Under the pieces are notes generated by a model. It was not told the DNA's origin. It saw only the letters and a list, made by a program, of their open reading frames with translations, and did not search any database. The translations under genes were made by a program, and so were the position numbers. DNA of 64,000 nucleotides from assembly GCA_963834135.1 (NCBI GenBank), contig CAWIAN010000004.1:278372-342371 (forward strand), in the 5' to 3' direction. Shown here piece by piece: positions 1-8,947 of the stretch (position 1 is the stretch's first letter; the number at the start of each line of letters is the position of its first letter). The DNA comes from Bog-257 sp963834135 (lineage in GTDB: Bacteria; Acidobacteriota; Terriglobia; Terriglobales; Acidobacteriaceae).

Positions 1-2
1 AC

Positions 3-1817
3 TCACGCTGGGGCTTTCATCATCCCGGACCAGCCTTTTTCTATATCTTCGCTCTTGCTGAGAAGGTATTGCACGATTGGCTGCACCTGGTTCCATCGGA
101 GATGAATGCTCATATAGCCAGCATGGTTGTCCTTAATACAGCATTTCTCTTTGGCGCGATCGGGATTGTCGCCACGTACTGCCGCTCCCGCCTGTTCCCG
201 CCGGCTGCAGTCGCTCTCTCCATCTTCTTTGTTTATGTCGTCAACCGCACAATTCCTGGCTCCGCCATCTTCTCTATATGGATGCCGCACGTCCTGCTAT
301 TTTGTTTCTTGTTCTTTCTTGTTGTTTGTGCATCCGTGGCAGCCGGTAAAGCTTCCCATATTCCCTGGCTGGTGTTTAGCGGACTCATGTTGATCCATGG
401 ACACGTTGCCCAGCCATTGTTCGTTGGTACGCTCTCGGTCTTCGCCCTCTGCACACTGTGGTGGCGCGATGGCAGAGCAATTGGCTGGCGGGAGTTTCTG
501 CGGCGAAACCGAATCCCCCTCGCGATAAGCGGAGCACTAATTCTGCTGTTTTTGTTGCCTATTGTGCTGGATGTCGCGACGAACCGCGATAACAATGTCC
601 GCGCGATCCTACATCATGCTCATCTTCACCAAGGCATGCAGCAGAGTTTCATGCAGTCGCTAAAGTACGAGTTCAGCTTCTTTGCGTTTATACCGAAACC
701 TGAGGTTGTGCTGCAATCGGCATCGGCGCATCTGATCTCCAGAGGCTGGTCGAAGCCTTATGTTGCAGTTTATTGGTGCCTTGGATGTTTGATGGCAGCG
801 TTGGCAGCTGGTATTTGTATTGTAACCAAGCGAAAAAGCTCGTGGTTCATTCGTTACGCGGCCTTCGAAATTGTACTAGTCTCTGTTCTGTTCTACTACT
901 GGACCTTGAAGATGACCGGTCCGTTATTTAACTTCAACGGTTATTTCTTCTTCTCCATACAATTACTGGCATTGTTTCTCCTGGCGAGTGTGATTTTGGA
1001 CGGGTTCCGACTGACTGTCGCGCCGTTGGTGGCTGCACTGCTTTGTGCCGCTGTACCGCTTTCGATGCTCGGTGCGAAACAAGGCTTTGTTAATACCGAA
1101 AAGGGTGAACCTGAGACTAATCGCCTGGTTGCGAATCTGCCGCCGGATGACGGCACACGGCTGCACCTGACGTTCGACTCAGCCGACTGGATGATCGAGG
1201 CTGGGGTGGCGAGTCGCCTCAAACATGAACACCGGCCGTTCTGTGTAGACGACTTATGGGCGTTTATTTTTGGACGCGATGATCGTTGTCCGGACTTCAA
1301 CGGACTCACCAATTTGATTTTGACCCATACACCACGGGAATGCAAAGCGCCCTGCAAGGTGCTCTCAAAGGATGATCACTACGAACTAGAGTGGGAGCCT
1401 TATCCCGAGCTGAAGCTTCCTTTTGCCATCAAGCTCGATGACATCTCGAGTCTCAACAAGGGGTTCAACGAATTCCTGGGGACCGGAGGCCCTGTCTGGG
1501 CGAAGGGACATGCAACCATCTACTTCCGATTGGCGCCTGACTTCGGCGGGGCGCCAAAGGTGCAAGTGAAAATATTCGGAACCGCGAATCCCGGTAGACC
1601 GGTGACGATCCTGTTGAATGATCATCCGATCGGAACCGTTGTTTCCGGAAAGGACGATACAGAGTTTATCGTCGATGGAAATGTACTGAGGCCAGGACAG
1701 AACCGGTTGGCCATCCAAGTTGATAATCCACTCGAGGTCGAAGGCGACCCGCAAAATGATCCACGCGAGCTGGGCTTTGAATTTGTGAAAGCAGAGTTCG
1801 CGCCAATTACGCCCTGA
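3..1817 (+). CDS. Polytopic GT-C-like membrane protein, 5' end outside window
   Basis: The frame is open from base 3 with no stop, so the gene enters from the left; the TTG at 69 is only the first start-like codon and is probably internal. The upstream codons read RWGFHHPGPAFFY, an HPGP-type loop that I associate with GT-C membrane glycosyltransferases. About ten hydrophobic segments follow up to roughly residue 350 (numbered from 69). A soluble tail of about 220 residues ends in a beta-rich domain with 'NPGRPVTILLNDHPIGTV', which resembles a jelly-roll or carbohydrate-binding fold. The likely role is transfer of a sugar from a lipid carrier in the inner membrane. The family call is inference; the membrane topology and the open 5' end are seen directly. 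Confidence 0.7.
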   Translation, partial: SRWGFHHPGPAFFYIFALAEKVLHDWLHLVPSEMNAHIASMVVLNTAFLFGAIGIVATYCRSRLFPPAAVALSIFFVYVVNRTIPGSAIFSIWMPHVLLFCFLFFLVVCASVAAGKASHIPWLVFSGLMLIHGHVAQPLFVGTLSVFALCTLWWRDGRAIGWREFLRRNRIPLAISGALILLFLLPIVLDVATNRDNNVRAILHHAHLHQGMQQSFMQSLKYEFSFFAFIPKPEVVLQSASAHLISRGWSKPYVAVYWCLGCLMAALAAGICIVTKRKSSWFIRYAAFEIVLVSVLFYYWTLKMTGPLFNFNGYFFFSIQLLALFLLASVILDGFRLTVAPLVAALLCAAVPLSMLGAKQGFVNTEKGEPETNRLVANLPPDDGTRLHLTFDSADWMIEAGVASRLKHEHRPFCVDDLWAFIFGRDDRCPDFNGLTNLILTHTPRECKAPCKVLSKDDHYELEWEPYPELKLPFAIKLDDISSLNKGFNEFLGTGGPVWAKGHATIYFRLAPDFGGAPKVQVKIFGTANPGRPVTILLNDHPIGTVVSGKDDTEFIVDGNVLRPGQNRLAIQVDNPLEVEGDPQNDPRELGFEFVKAEFAPITP

Positions 1818-1904
1818 GATACTGCGGGATCCGTCAAGGCAATTCACAGAGTTAGCACGCGCTAGGCTAGCGGCGCAGGGGATTTGCCACGGTTAGAGAT
1901 ACTC

Positions 1905-3227
1905 TCAGGAGATGGGTATCTCTTGCATGACGTCGTATCCAAATTCCTTTAGAGCATCGCCGAATACCTGTTCACATAATAGCTTTGAGTCCGCGTCGAG
2001 ATCGGTATGCCAGCGTGCAATTGATCTCTGCGCACTTCCAGAGGTTCTATGCGCCTCCATCTCCGGCGTATCGACGAGAGCTCTGCGCAAAATTCCCTCT
2101 ACCATCGAAGGTCCGGCTTCAATGTTCAGATAAGTGAGCACGCGGCGCAAAATCTCAGTCGGCTGCGAGATCAGATCCTCGTACCGTACAAGGCACGTTC
2201 GGTCACGCCGAGTTTTCCAACTGCTGAGCAGTTGCTGCGCTTCCCGTCCCAGGCGGTAGATATATTGCTCTTCGCTGTCGACCTGATCGCGGTTGAATCC
2301 GACCGAACCGCGCTTGGCATTGAAGGCCCGTATCGAGCAAAGCATGTCACGAAAATCGCGAACTATGATAATTTCACGCGTTTTGGGATAGAGTTCCCAG
2401 ATGATGCCTGGTACCTCATCCGGTATATGCTTTTCTGCGAAATATACCGCGGCTTGCTGGTCCTGGACGTTAGCAACTTCGCGATAACAGCCCTCGATAC
2501 TTCGTTGGCACAACATCGCAGTCTGTTCCACAAATTGTGAATTGAACCATTGCTGTAGTGGTTCATTTTGCCCCAACGATCCACGCTGAAAAGGATCCTG
2601 CAATTCCCACCACGCATCGTCAAAGTTACCCAACTTACTTCTTGATTGGGCCGGGTAAGCAGGGTCCGCCATGGCGCCGAGAAGCTGCATCCAATATTTC
2701 CCTGGCCGCACTTCATAGGGATAAATGCGGAGCGCTGCAATAGAGGGATGTTCTGACAGCAGTCGCATCATCCAAGTCGTACCGGTTCGCGCCAAACTGT
2801 TGACCAGCAGTGGTTGAATCGTGGGCTCGAAGCGAGAAGGCAGAGGTTTGTGCCGCCCGTATATGCGGCCGATTGGCACGCGGGCATTGTTTTCAAGACG
2901 CACCTGAATCAGCAGTTCGAATTCAGCCGTCATTCCAACCACGCTCACGGGAGCCCAGAATCCGACCTTTGAATTCGGTGGAGCACCGGGAAAGGCTCGA
3001 TCGACGTCCTTGCGCGGGTAAACGATCGAGATGCTACGAACCGGACCATCATTGGCGATTAGTTCAATTTGGAGTGCAGGCGAGTGTGCTGCCAGTACCC
3101 AGCCGCCGAACTCGAAAGAGTAAGCGTTCTTCGAACTGCCAGCGACCGGCAGTTCAATGGAGAATCCCAATAACGCGTCGGACTTCGGTGGGAGGAGTTC
3201 AACGCGGATTATTTCCGTCGTGCTCAT
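1905..3227 (-). CDS. Sulfotransferase family protein
   Basis: A 440-residue cytosolic protein. Residues 1-130 form a beta-rich domain of unknown role. From about residue 140 comes a PAPS-dependent sulfotransferase fold. The 5'-phosphosulfate loop is 'NSLARTGTTWMMRLLSEHP' and the 3'-phosphate-binding segment is 'REIIIVRDFRDMLCSIRAF', both in the expected order and spacing. Such enzymes move sulfate from PAPS to a hydroxyl or amine; the acceptor here is unknown, but the neighbouring membrane glycosyltransferase-like gene makes a surface glycan or lipid plausible. The two genes converge with an 87-bp gap. The extra N-terminal domain is unusual compared with roughly 300-residue stand-alone sulfotransferases. 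Confidence 0.85.
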   Translation of the reverse strand: MSTTEIIRVELLPPKSDALLGFSIELPVAGSSKNAYSFEFGGWVLAAHSPALQIELIANDGPVRSISIVYPRKDVDRAFPGAPPNSKVGFWAPVSVVGMTAEFELLIQVRLENNARVPIGRIYGRHKPLPSRFEPTIQPLLVNSLARTGTTWMMRLLSEHPSIAALRIYPYEVRPGKYWMQLLGAMADPAYPAQSRSKLGNFDDAWWELQDPFQRGSLGQNEPLQQWFNSQFVEQTAMLCQRSIEGCYREVANVQDQQAAVYFAEKHIPDEVPGIIWELYPKTREIIIVRDFRDMLCSIRAFNAKRGSVGFNRDQVDSEEQYIYRLGREAQQLLSSWKTRRDRTCLVRYEDLISQPTEILRRVLTYLNIEAGPSMVEGILRRALVDTPEMEAHRTSGSAQRSIARWHTDLDADSKLLCEQVFGDALKEFGYDVMQEIPIS

Positions 3228-3532
3228 TTGACCTCAGCGCTACGTGGAACGGATGGAGAGCTTCGCAACGGCCGCCTTCGATTTTTTATCCGAAAACCCC
3301 GTCCTCTTCAAGTCGACAGGCCGTGGGCGGACGTAGCAGCGCCAGCGGCTTGCCTCCGATATGAAATCCGCGGAGCCGTTGCTTCACTTCACAGGACATG
3401 GCGGGGGCTTAGGAAGGTCGCCCAACCCCGATCCTTTTCCGCAAGCGTAACCACGTGAAATTATGGATCTGAGGCAAATGTTCGTTAATCTGGTAAGGGG
3501 GCACAGGACGCCAAGAGGGTGCCCCATAAAAG
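3228..3532. other. Intergenic, divergent promoter region
   Basis: This stretch separates the divergent sulfotransferase and receiver/flavoprotein genes. No reading frame has a convincing start or protein-like composition. It probably holds both promoters, but I see no clear boxes. Just before the flavoprotein start, AAAGGTGATT could act as a Shine-Dalgarno element. Confidence 0.5.
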
Positions 3533-5209
3533 GTGATTGTGCCCAAGCCGATTTTGTTGAGTGTCGATGACGATTCTGATGTGCTGCACGCGATTGAGCG
3601 TGACCTGCGGGCGAAGTATGGCGCCGAATATCGCGTGATGGGAAGCGACGAGCCCGAGGGCGCTCTCGAGATTCTGAAGCAATTAAAACTTCGAAACGAC
3701 AGCGTAGCACTGCTGCTTGCAGACCAGCGCATGCCGGGGATGGACGGGGTCGAGTTTCTTCAGGAGGCGATGCGGATTTTTCCCGAGGCGAAACGGGCAC
3801 TGCTCACTGCTTACGCGGACACGAACGCCGCGATCAGCGCGATCAATCAGGCGAGTGTTCATTACTTCTTTCTGAAACCATGGGACCCGCCGGCCGAGCG
3901 GCTTTACCCGCAATTGGACGATTTGCTGGACGACTGGCATGCGTCTTATCACCCAGCTTTCCAAGGCATCCGGGTACTGGGAACGCGCTGGTCGCCGAGA
4001 TCGTACCAGCTGCGGGATTTTCTTGCGCGCAATCACGTGCCTTATCAATGGATCGATGTAGAGATAGCCACTAACGATCCGGAGACCAAGCAACTATTGG
4101 AAGCGTTGGGAGAGGAAGCTGGAAGTTTACCGGTCGTGTTGTTTCCGGATGGGACCAAGCTGTTGGAGGGTGTGCCGGCGGACGTCGCGGAGAAAGTTGG
4201 TCTTCGTACTCGCGCCCAAACCAGCTTCTATGATCTGGCAATTCTCGGAGGCGGCCCTGCTGGACTGGCGGCCGCGGTTTACGGCGCATCGGAGGGCCTG
4301 CACACGGTCATCATCGAGCGGGAGGCCCCCGGAGGACAGGCTGGGATGAGCTCTCGCATCGAGAATTATCTCGGATTCCCCAGCGGCTTAAGCGGAGGTG
4401 ACCTGGCGCGTCGCGCGGTGGTTCAGGCGCAGCGTTTTGGGGTCGAGATACTTGCTCCGCAGGAAGCAGTCGCGGTGCGTATCGAGGGACCGTACCGAAT
4501 CGTCCGGCTCGCGGATGGGAGCGAGATCTCGTGCCACGCCTTGATGGTTGCAACGGGTGTCCAATGGCGCCGGCTGGAAGCGACCGGTGTAGATCGGTTG
4601 CAAGGCGCGGGAATTTACTACGGCGGCGGAGCAACGGAGGCGCTTTCTACAAAAGGCGAAATCGTTTATGTGGTTGGCGGGGCCAATTCCGCGGGACAGG
4701 CGGCGATGAACTTCTCACGTTACGCCGAAAAAGTCGTGATGCTCATCCGCGGGGAATCTCTGGCCAGCACCATGTCGCAATACCTGATCGATCAAATTCA
4801 ACAGACTCCGAATATTCAGCTGTGGGCGCACGCCAGCGTGGTGGAAGTGTATGGCGAAAACCACTTGGAAGAGATCTCGGTGATGTGTTCGGACACGAAC
4901 AAGGTCGAGCGTGTTCCTGCGAACGCAATGTTCATCTTCATTGGAGCGCTTCCGCGAACAGAATGGCTGTCGGGTATTGTGGAACGTGACGATAGGGGAT
5001 TTGTCTTGACCGGGCCGGATGTCATGAAAGATGGAAGGCCTCCGAAGGGCTGGACGCTGGAGCGGGACCCGTTCTTGCTGGAAAGCAGCGTCCCCGGCAT
5101 TTTCGCGGTCGGAGACGTGCGTCACGGCTCGGTGAAGCGAGTGGCTTCGGGCGTCGGTGAAGGGTCGGTCGCAGTGCAGTTCATTCATCAATATTTGCGC
5201 AAGGTATAA
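3533..5209 (+). CDS. Fused response regulator / thioredoxin-reductase-like flavoprotein
   Basis: A 558-residue, three-part soluble protein. Residues 5-130 are a receiver with the acidic cluster D12-D14, phospho-acceptor D64, T92 and K115. Residues 146-222 look like a glutaredoxin fold, but the usual CPxC is replaced by 'WSPRS'. Residues 232-558 are a thioredoxin-reductase-like FAD/NADPH domain with GGGPAG (239-244), 'PGGQAGMSSRIENYLGFP', a second dinucleotide motif GGANSAG (382-388) and the C-terminal 'GIFAVGDV' FAD motif. The catalytic CxxC expected near 363-366 reads YGGG. Only two cysteines are visible, so classic disulfide reduction is unlikely. The start is GTG at 3533 or GTG at 3539, the latter closer to an AGGTGAT ribosome site. 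Its stop abuts the start of the kinase gene, which suggests a phosphorelay pair. The fusion type is known; the role is inferred. Confidence 0.85.
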   Translation: MIVPKPILLSVDDDSDVLHAIERDLRAKYGAEYRVMGSDEPEGALEILKQLKLRNDSVALLLADQRMPGMDGVEFLQEAMRIFPEAKRALLTAYADTNAAISAINQASVHYFFLKPWDPPAERLYPQLDDLLDDWHASYHPAFQGIRVLGTRWSPRSYQLRDFLARNHVPYQWIDVEIATNDPETKQLLEALGEEAGSLPVVLFPDGTKLLEGVPADVAEKVGLRTRAQTSFYDLAILGGGPAGLAAAVYGASEGLHTVIIEREAPGGQAGMSSRIENYLGFPSGLSGGDLARRAVVQAQRFGVEILAPQEAVAVRIEGPYRIVRLADGSEISCHALMVATGVQWRRLEATGVDRLQGAGIYYGGGATEALSTKGEIVYVVGGANSAGQAAMNFSRYAEKVVMLIRGESLASTMSQYLIDQIQQTPNIQLWAHASVVEVYGENHLEEISVMCSDTNKVERVPANAMFIFIGALPRTEWLSGIVERDDRGFVLTGPDVMKDGRPPKGWTLERDPFLLESSVPGIFAVGDVRHGSVKRVASGVGEGSVAVQFIHQYLRKV

Positions 5210-6598
5210 ATGGCAACCAAACAAGAATTGCTGAGTGTTCCGGCGTTCGCCGATCTTCCGGAGGATCAGATCGAATGGTTCCTGGCCCATTCGGAGGAAC
5301 TGTCGATCAAGCCGGGAGAGGCTTACATCGAGCAGGGCGCACCGGCGGACGCCATGTTTGTCCTTCTCGAGGGTCAGCTGCACGTCCGCGGCGACCTGGG
5401 CGGCCAGAGTGTCGTGTTTACCTTTGATCCCGGGGACGTCGGCGGACGTCTGCCATTCTCTCGCATGAAGATCTTCACATTCACCGGACGGGCAACTGTG
5501 CAAAGCAGGGTTCTCCGGTTTTCAGCGGCCCAGTTTCCTGAGCTCGTGCAGAATATGCCGGAACTGGCTGGCCGCCTGGTGGGCTTGATGTCGGATCGCA
5601 TTCGCGAAACAACGCGAATGGAGCAGCAGCAGGAGCGTCTGGCATCGCTCGGAAAACTGTCGGCAGGATTAGCCCACGAGTTGAATAACCCGGCTTCGGC
5701 AGCTCGGCGCGCCACAAGTCAACTGCGAGACACGTTAAAACGCATCAAGGAATCGAGCCACCAGCTCGGCGCGCGCGAACTCTCTCTCCCGCAAAAAGCC
5801 GAGATTGAAAAGCTGGAAGCATTCTTGATGCAGCAGGGCGGTAAGCCGCCCCTGGGCGGCCTGGCATTAAGCAATCGGGAAGACGAGATCGATACGCTGC
5901 TGCGCAATCACGGTCACACCGACCTGTGGCAGCTGGCGTCCGATCTTGCGCGAAGCAACGTCGAGCCTCAGGCACTTGAGCAATTGTTTGCGTCGATGGA
6001 TGGCGAGACGGCCAGAGTAGCATTGGTGCGAATTGCCGCCTCGCTCGAGGTGGCGTCACTGCTCGATCAGATCGAGAGCAGCACGGCAAGGATTTCCGAC
6101 CTGGTGCTCGCCATCAAGGAATACACCTTTATGGACCAGGCGCCGGTGCAGAACGTCGACGTGGTAAAGAGTCTCGAAAACACTCTTACCATTCTTAATT
6201 ACAAGCTGAAACACGGAGTCACCGTGGAGCGCGACTACGGACCGGTGCCGTTGCTGGTCAATTCGTTTGGTAGCGATTTAAACCAGGTTTGGACGAACAT
6301 CATTGACAATGCCATTGATGCGATGAAAGGCAAGGGCAAAATACGGTTGCGAACCCACAGCGAGGACGGTTTCGTGGTCGTGGAAATTGCTGACGATGGT
6401 CCTGGGATCCCCGAAGATATACAACCGCGGATCTTCGAGCCGTTTTTCACCACCAAGAAAGTTGGTGAGGGCACAGGGCTAGGACTGGATACCGTGCAGC
6501 GCATCGTCAAGAAGCATCAAGGCAGTATCCAGCTCGAGTCGAGGCCCGGACAGACCTGTTTCCAGATCTGGCTTCCACTTTCCCCTGCACGCGCGTGA
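5210..6598 (+). CDS. cNMP-binding-domain histidine kinase
   Basis: A 462-residue soluble sensor kinase. Residues 10-125 form a cyclic-nucleotide-binding-like beta barrel. The dimerisation helix carries 'LGKLSAGLAHELNNPASA' with the likely phosphorylated His at 156. The ATPase domain has an N box (NIIDNAIDAM), G1 'DDGPGIP', the F box 'FEPFFTTKK' and G2 'GEGTGLGL'. No membrane segment is visible, so the signal must be cytosolic. ATG directly follows the TAA of the upstream receiver/flavoprotein, which implies coupled translation and makes that receiver the probable partner. Whether the barrel binds cAMP, cGMP or another ligand cannot be told from sequence alone. Confidence 0.87.
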   Translation: MATKQELLSVPAFADLPEDQIEWFLAHSEELSIKPGEAYIEQGAPADAMFVLLEGQLHVRGDLGGQSVVFTFDPGDVGGRLPFSRMKIFTFTGRATVQSRVLRFSAAQFPELVQNMPELAGRLVGLMSDRIRETTRMEQQQERLASLGKLSAGLAHELNNPASAARRATSQLRDTLKRIKESSHQLGARELSLPQKAEIEKLEAFLMQQGGKPPLGGLALSNREDEIDTLLRNHGHTDLWQLASDLARSNVEPQALEQLFASMDGETARVALVRIAASLEVASLLDQIESSTARISDLVLAIKEYTFMDQAPVQNVDVVKSLENTLTILNYKLKHGVTVERDYGPVPLLVNSFGSDLNQVWTNIIDNAIDAMKGKGKIRLRTHSEDGFVVVEIADDGPGIPEDIQPRIFEPFFTTKKVGEGTGLGLDTVQRIVKKHQGSIQLESRPGQTCFQIWLPLSPARA

Positions 6599-6827
6599 GT
6601 TTACAACGTCTCGGGACGACGGTATTCCGTTAGACCGTTAGATAAATTCGCTCTCGACCCAAAACGAACCTCCATGGCGATAATCGAATATATCTACTGG
6701 CGGTTTTCGGATTCGTCTGTTGTATTTATCAGTACGATCGATACACAAGCTTTGGCAGATGTTGCCTGAGGCAGGTCGTCGAAGCTGCCTGCCTGAACCG
6801 ACAATCTCGAGTTAGAAGGGCTTTGTG

Positions 6828-7781
6828 ATGAAAGAAGCTGGTCGGATGCAAACGAGTTCTGGAAAGTTCAGCGCGACTAAACGGTTAACCAGGTGTACAG
6901 TGTCCGCGCTCGACGAAATTCTTGGCATACCATGGCCCGTGCTTGACGATGGGTTCGTGCGCGTCATCGATTACATGGGGGATGACTCGTCCATCCTGCA
7001 AGCCGCTAAAGTTTCTCACGGCGCGGGAACAAAAAAGACCGGCGAAGATCGAGCGGTTATACGGAATTTGATGCGCCATCTGCACACCACTCCATTTGAG
7101 ATGTGCGAGATCAAGCTTCACGTAAGAACGCCAATGGATGTCTGGAGACAGTGGATCCGGCATCGGACGGCTAATGTGAATGAATATTCGACCGGAGATT
7201 CGATCGCGAATTCGGCCCACGCAACGCCCGCGAATGAGTGGCGGGCGCAAACGTCGAAGGGGAGCATGGGAGCCTTCTTGCCTCTGGAAGAGGGAAAGCT
7301 TCTGTCTACGAGAGAATTGGAGCTGCAAGAAACCTCGCGCGAAGTCTATGAGCAACGTATCGCCGCCGGAGTTGCGAAGGAACAGGCAAGAAAAGACCTT
7401 CCGCTCTCAACGTACACGGAGGCGTATTGGAAGATTGACCTGCACAACCTGTTGCACTTTTTGCATTTGCGGATGGGCGACCATGCGCAACACGAGATTC
7501 GCGCTTATGCGAAGCTGATTGGAGAAGAGATTGTTGCGAAGTGGGTGCCGTTAGCATGGGACGCGTTTCTCGACTACCGCCGCAACGCGCTTCTCTTGTC
7601 AGCGACCGAGGCGCAGATACTCAGCGCACTTGTTGCCAATTCACCCGACCGCGCTAGAGCAATTGCTGAATCCGCGGGACTGCTCGCCTTTGATAAGGGT
7701 GGCAAGGCTACGCGCAATTTTGAGCGAGCAGAGCTCGAATCCAAACTGCTATTTCTGGGAGTTACTCCTCCCTGGATATAA
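6828..7781 (+). CDS. thyX: FAD-dependent thymidylate synthase ThyX
   Basis: Makes dTMP from dUMP using methylenetetrahydrofolate, with FAD and NADPH as reductant. It is 317 residues, at the long end for ThyX. The family signature is present around residues 111-122 (RHRTANVNEYS, against the classic RHRxxSxNExS), preceded by 'TTPFEMCEIKLHVRTPMDV' in the flavin-binding half. ATG at 6828 is preferred over GTG at 6825; GAAGGG lies about 10 bases upstream. It stands alone between the kinase gene (gap about 230 bp) and the minus-strand GH130 remnant. No ThyA is seen in the window. Confidence 0.93.
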   Translation: MKEAGRMQTSSGKFSATKRLTRCTVSALDEILGIPWPVLDDGFVRVIDYMGDDSSILQAAKVSHGAGTKKTGEDRAVIRNLMRHLHTTPFEMCEIKLHVRTPMDVWRQWIRHRTANVNEYSTGDSIANSAHATPANEWRAQTSKGSMGAFLPLEEGKLLSTRELELQETSREVYEQRIAAGVAKEQARKDLPLSTYTEAYWKIDLHNLLHFLHLRMGDHAQHEIRAYAKLIGEEIVAKWVPLAWDAFLDYRRNALLLSATEAQILSALVANSPDRARAIAESAGLLAFDKGGKATRNFERAELESKLLFLGVTPPWI

Positions 7782-7891
7782 TGCCGCCCGCGATCGGTCT
7801 TTAATGTTCGATCTGCGGCGTGGAGTTCAACATTGTTCTTCTTCGCCGCTCGGAGTGTACTTCGGCAGAATTCGCCCGCCGCTGTGACCGT

Positions 7892-8876
7892 TCAGGTTGA
7901 ACTTGGCTTGCCATTGCTATCGAGCCAGCTCAACAAAGACTTCAAGCTTGCCTGTACAAGCGCTATACAGGAATCGCCCGCACCGTAGTAGATGTTGAGC
8001 GTATCTCCGTCGGGACTTATCGTGTGGCCGCACGGGAAGACCACGTCGTGCACGTCGCCTCCGCGCTCGTAGTCAGCTTCCGGGCCGAAGATCCAGGAAT
8101 CGCCCCGCAACAAACAGTTATCCGGCTTCTCCAGGTCAAACAGAGCCAGGCCGATCCGGTACAGCGAGCCTGAGGCCGTCTGCTTCACTCCGTGGTACAG
8201 CACAAGCCATCCACGCGGTCGTCTGGATTGGCGGGGAGGACAAACCAATCTTGTTCGCATCCCACCACGCTCCCTTCCGCGCCTCCATCATCACTCGATG
8301 GCCGCCCCAATGTCGAAGATCAGGAGAATATGAAATCCAGATGTGGCATCCCAGAGGTGTCATCGGTCGATGAATAAGTGCCCAGAGTCCGCCGATTTTG
8401 TGAGGCAGGAGAGCGGCATCCTTATCGTCGGGCGACATGATGACGCCGAATCTCTCGAAGTTCCGAAAGTCGCTGGTAAGTGCCAGCGAGACTCCGGGAC
8501 CGCCCTTGGAGTACGAAGTGTAAGCCACGGCGTACTGCTTTAACTCTGGAACATATGTGATACGCGGATCCTCGATTCCCCAAAGCTCCTCAGGGTATTC
8601 CTCCGGATTGGGCATCAAGGTTGGCGTGGGATCGATGATCCACCCATCCACCCCGTTCTCGGAGCGAGCTGCACTGAGATGCGAGAGGCCGCGCCGGTCC
8701 TCCACCCTGCACAACAGCAGGGTTGAGCCGTCGGGGAGTAGCGTTGCTCCGGGATTGAATACGCTATTAATCCGGTAGGGCCAATCTTTGCTAGTCAAGA
8801 TCGGATTAGCAGGGTGCCGGCGCAGAAGTATCTCGGTAGAGTCAATGAAGCCAGTCGTGTCAACAGTTAGGGTCAT
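7892..8876 (-). pseudogene. GH130 mannoside phosphorylase-like gene, frameshifted
   Basis: Residues 1-215 or so are read in one frame and the last 110 or so in another. Together they give a full-length enzyme of about 328 residues, normal for GH130, which phosphorolyses beta-mannosides. Family-like segments include 'RHPANPILT', 'VFNPGATLLPDGSTLLLCRV', 'GIEDPRIT' and 'GWLVLYHGVKQT', the last only in the second frame. The break is near 8220: the sense strand reads CCA ATC CAG ACG A CCG CGT GGA, where one surplus base moves the frame. The gene follows the GT4 gene by 71 bp on the same strand. The break could be real decay or a base-calling error; the second gene of the pair is also shifted. Confidence 0.8.
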
Positions 8877-8947
8877 GAGTCATTTCACAAAACATGAATT
8901 GATATCCCGAAGTAGTGAAAGTGCACCCGTAGCACCGTCATTTAGTT

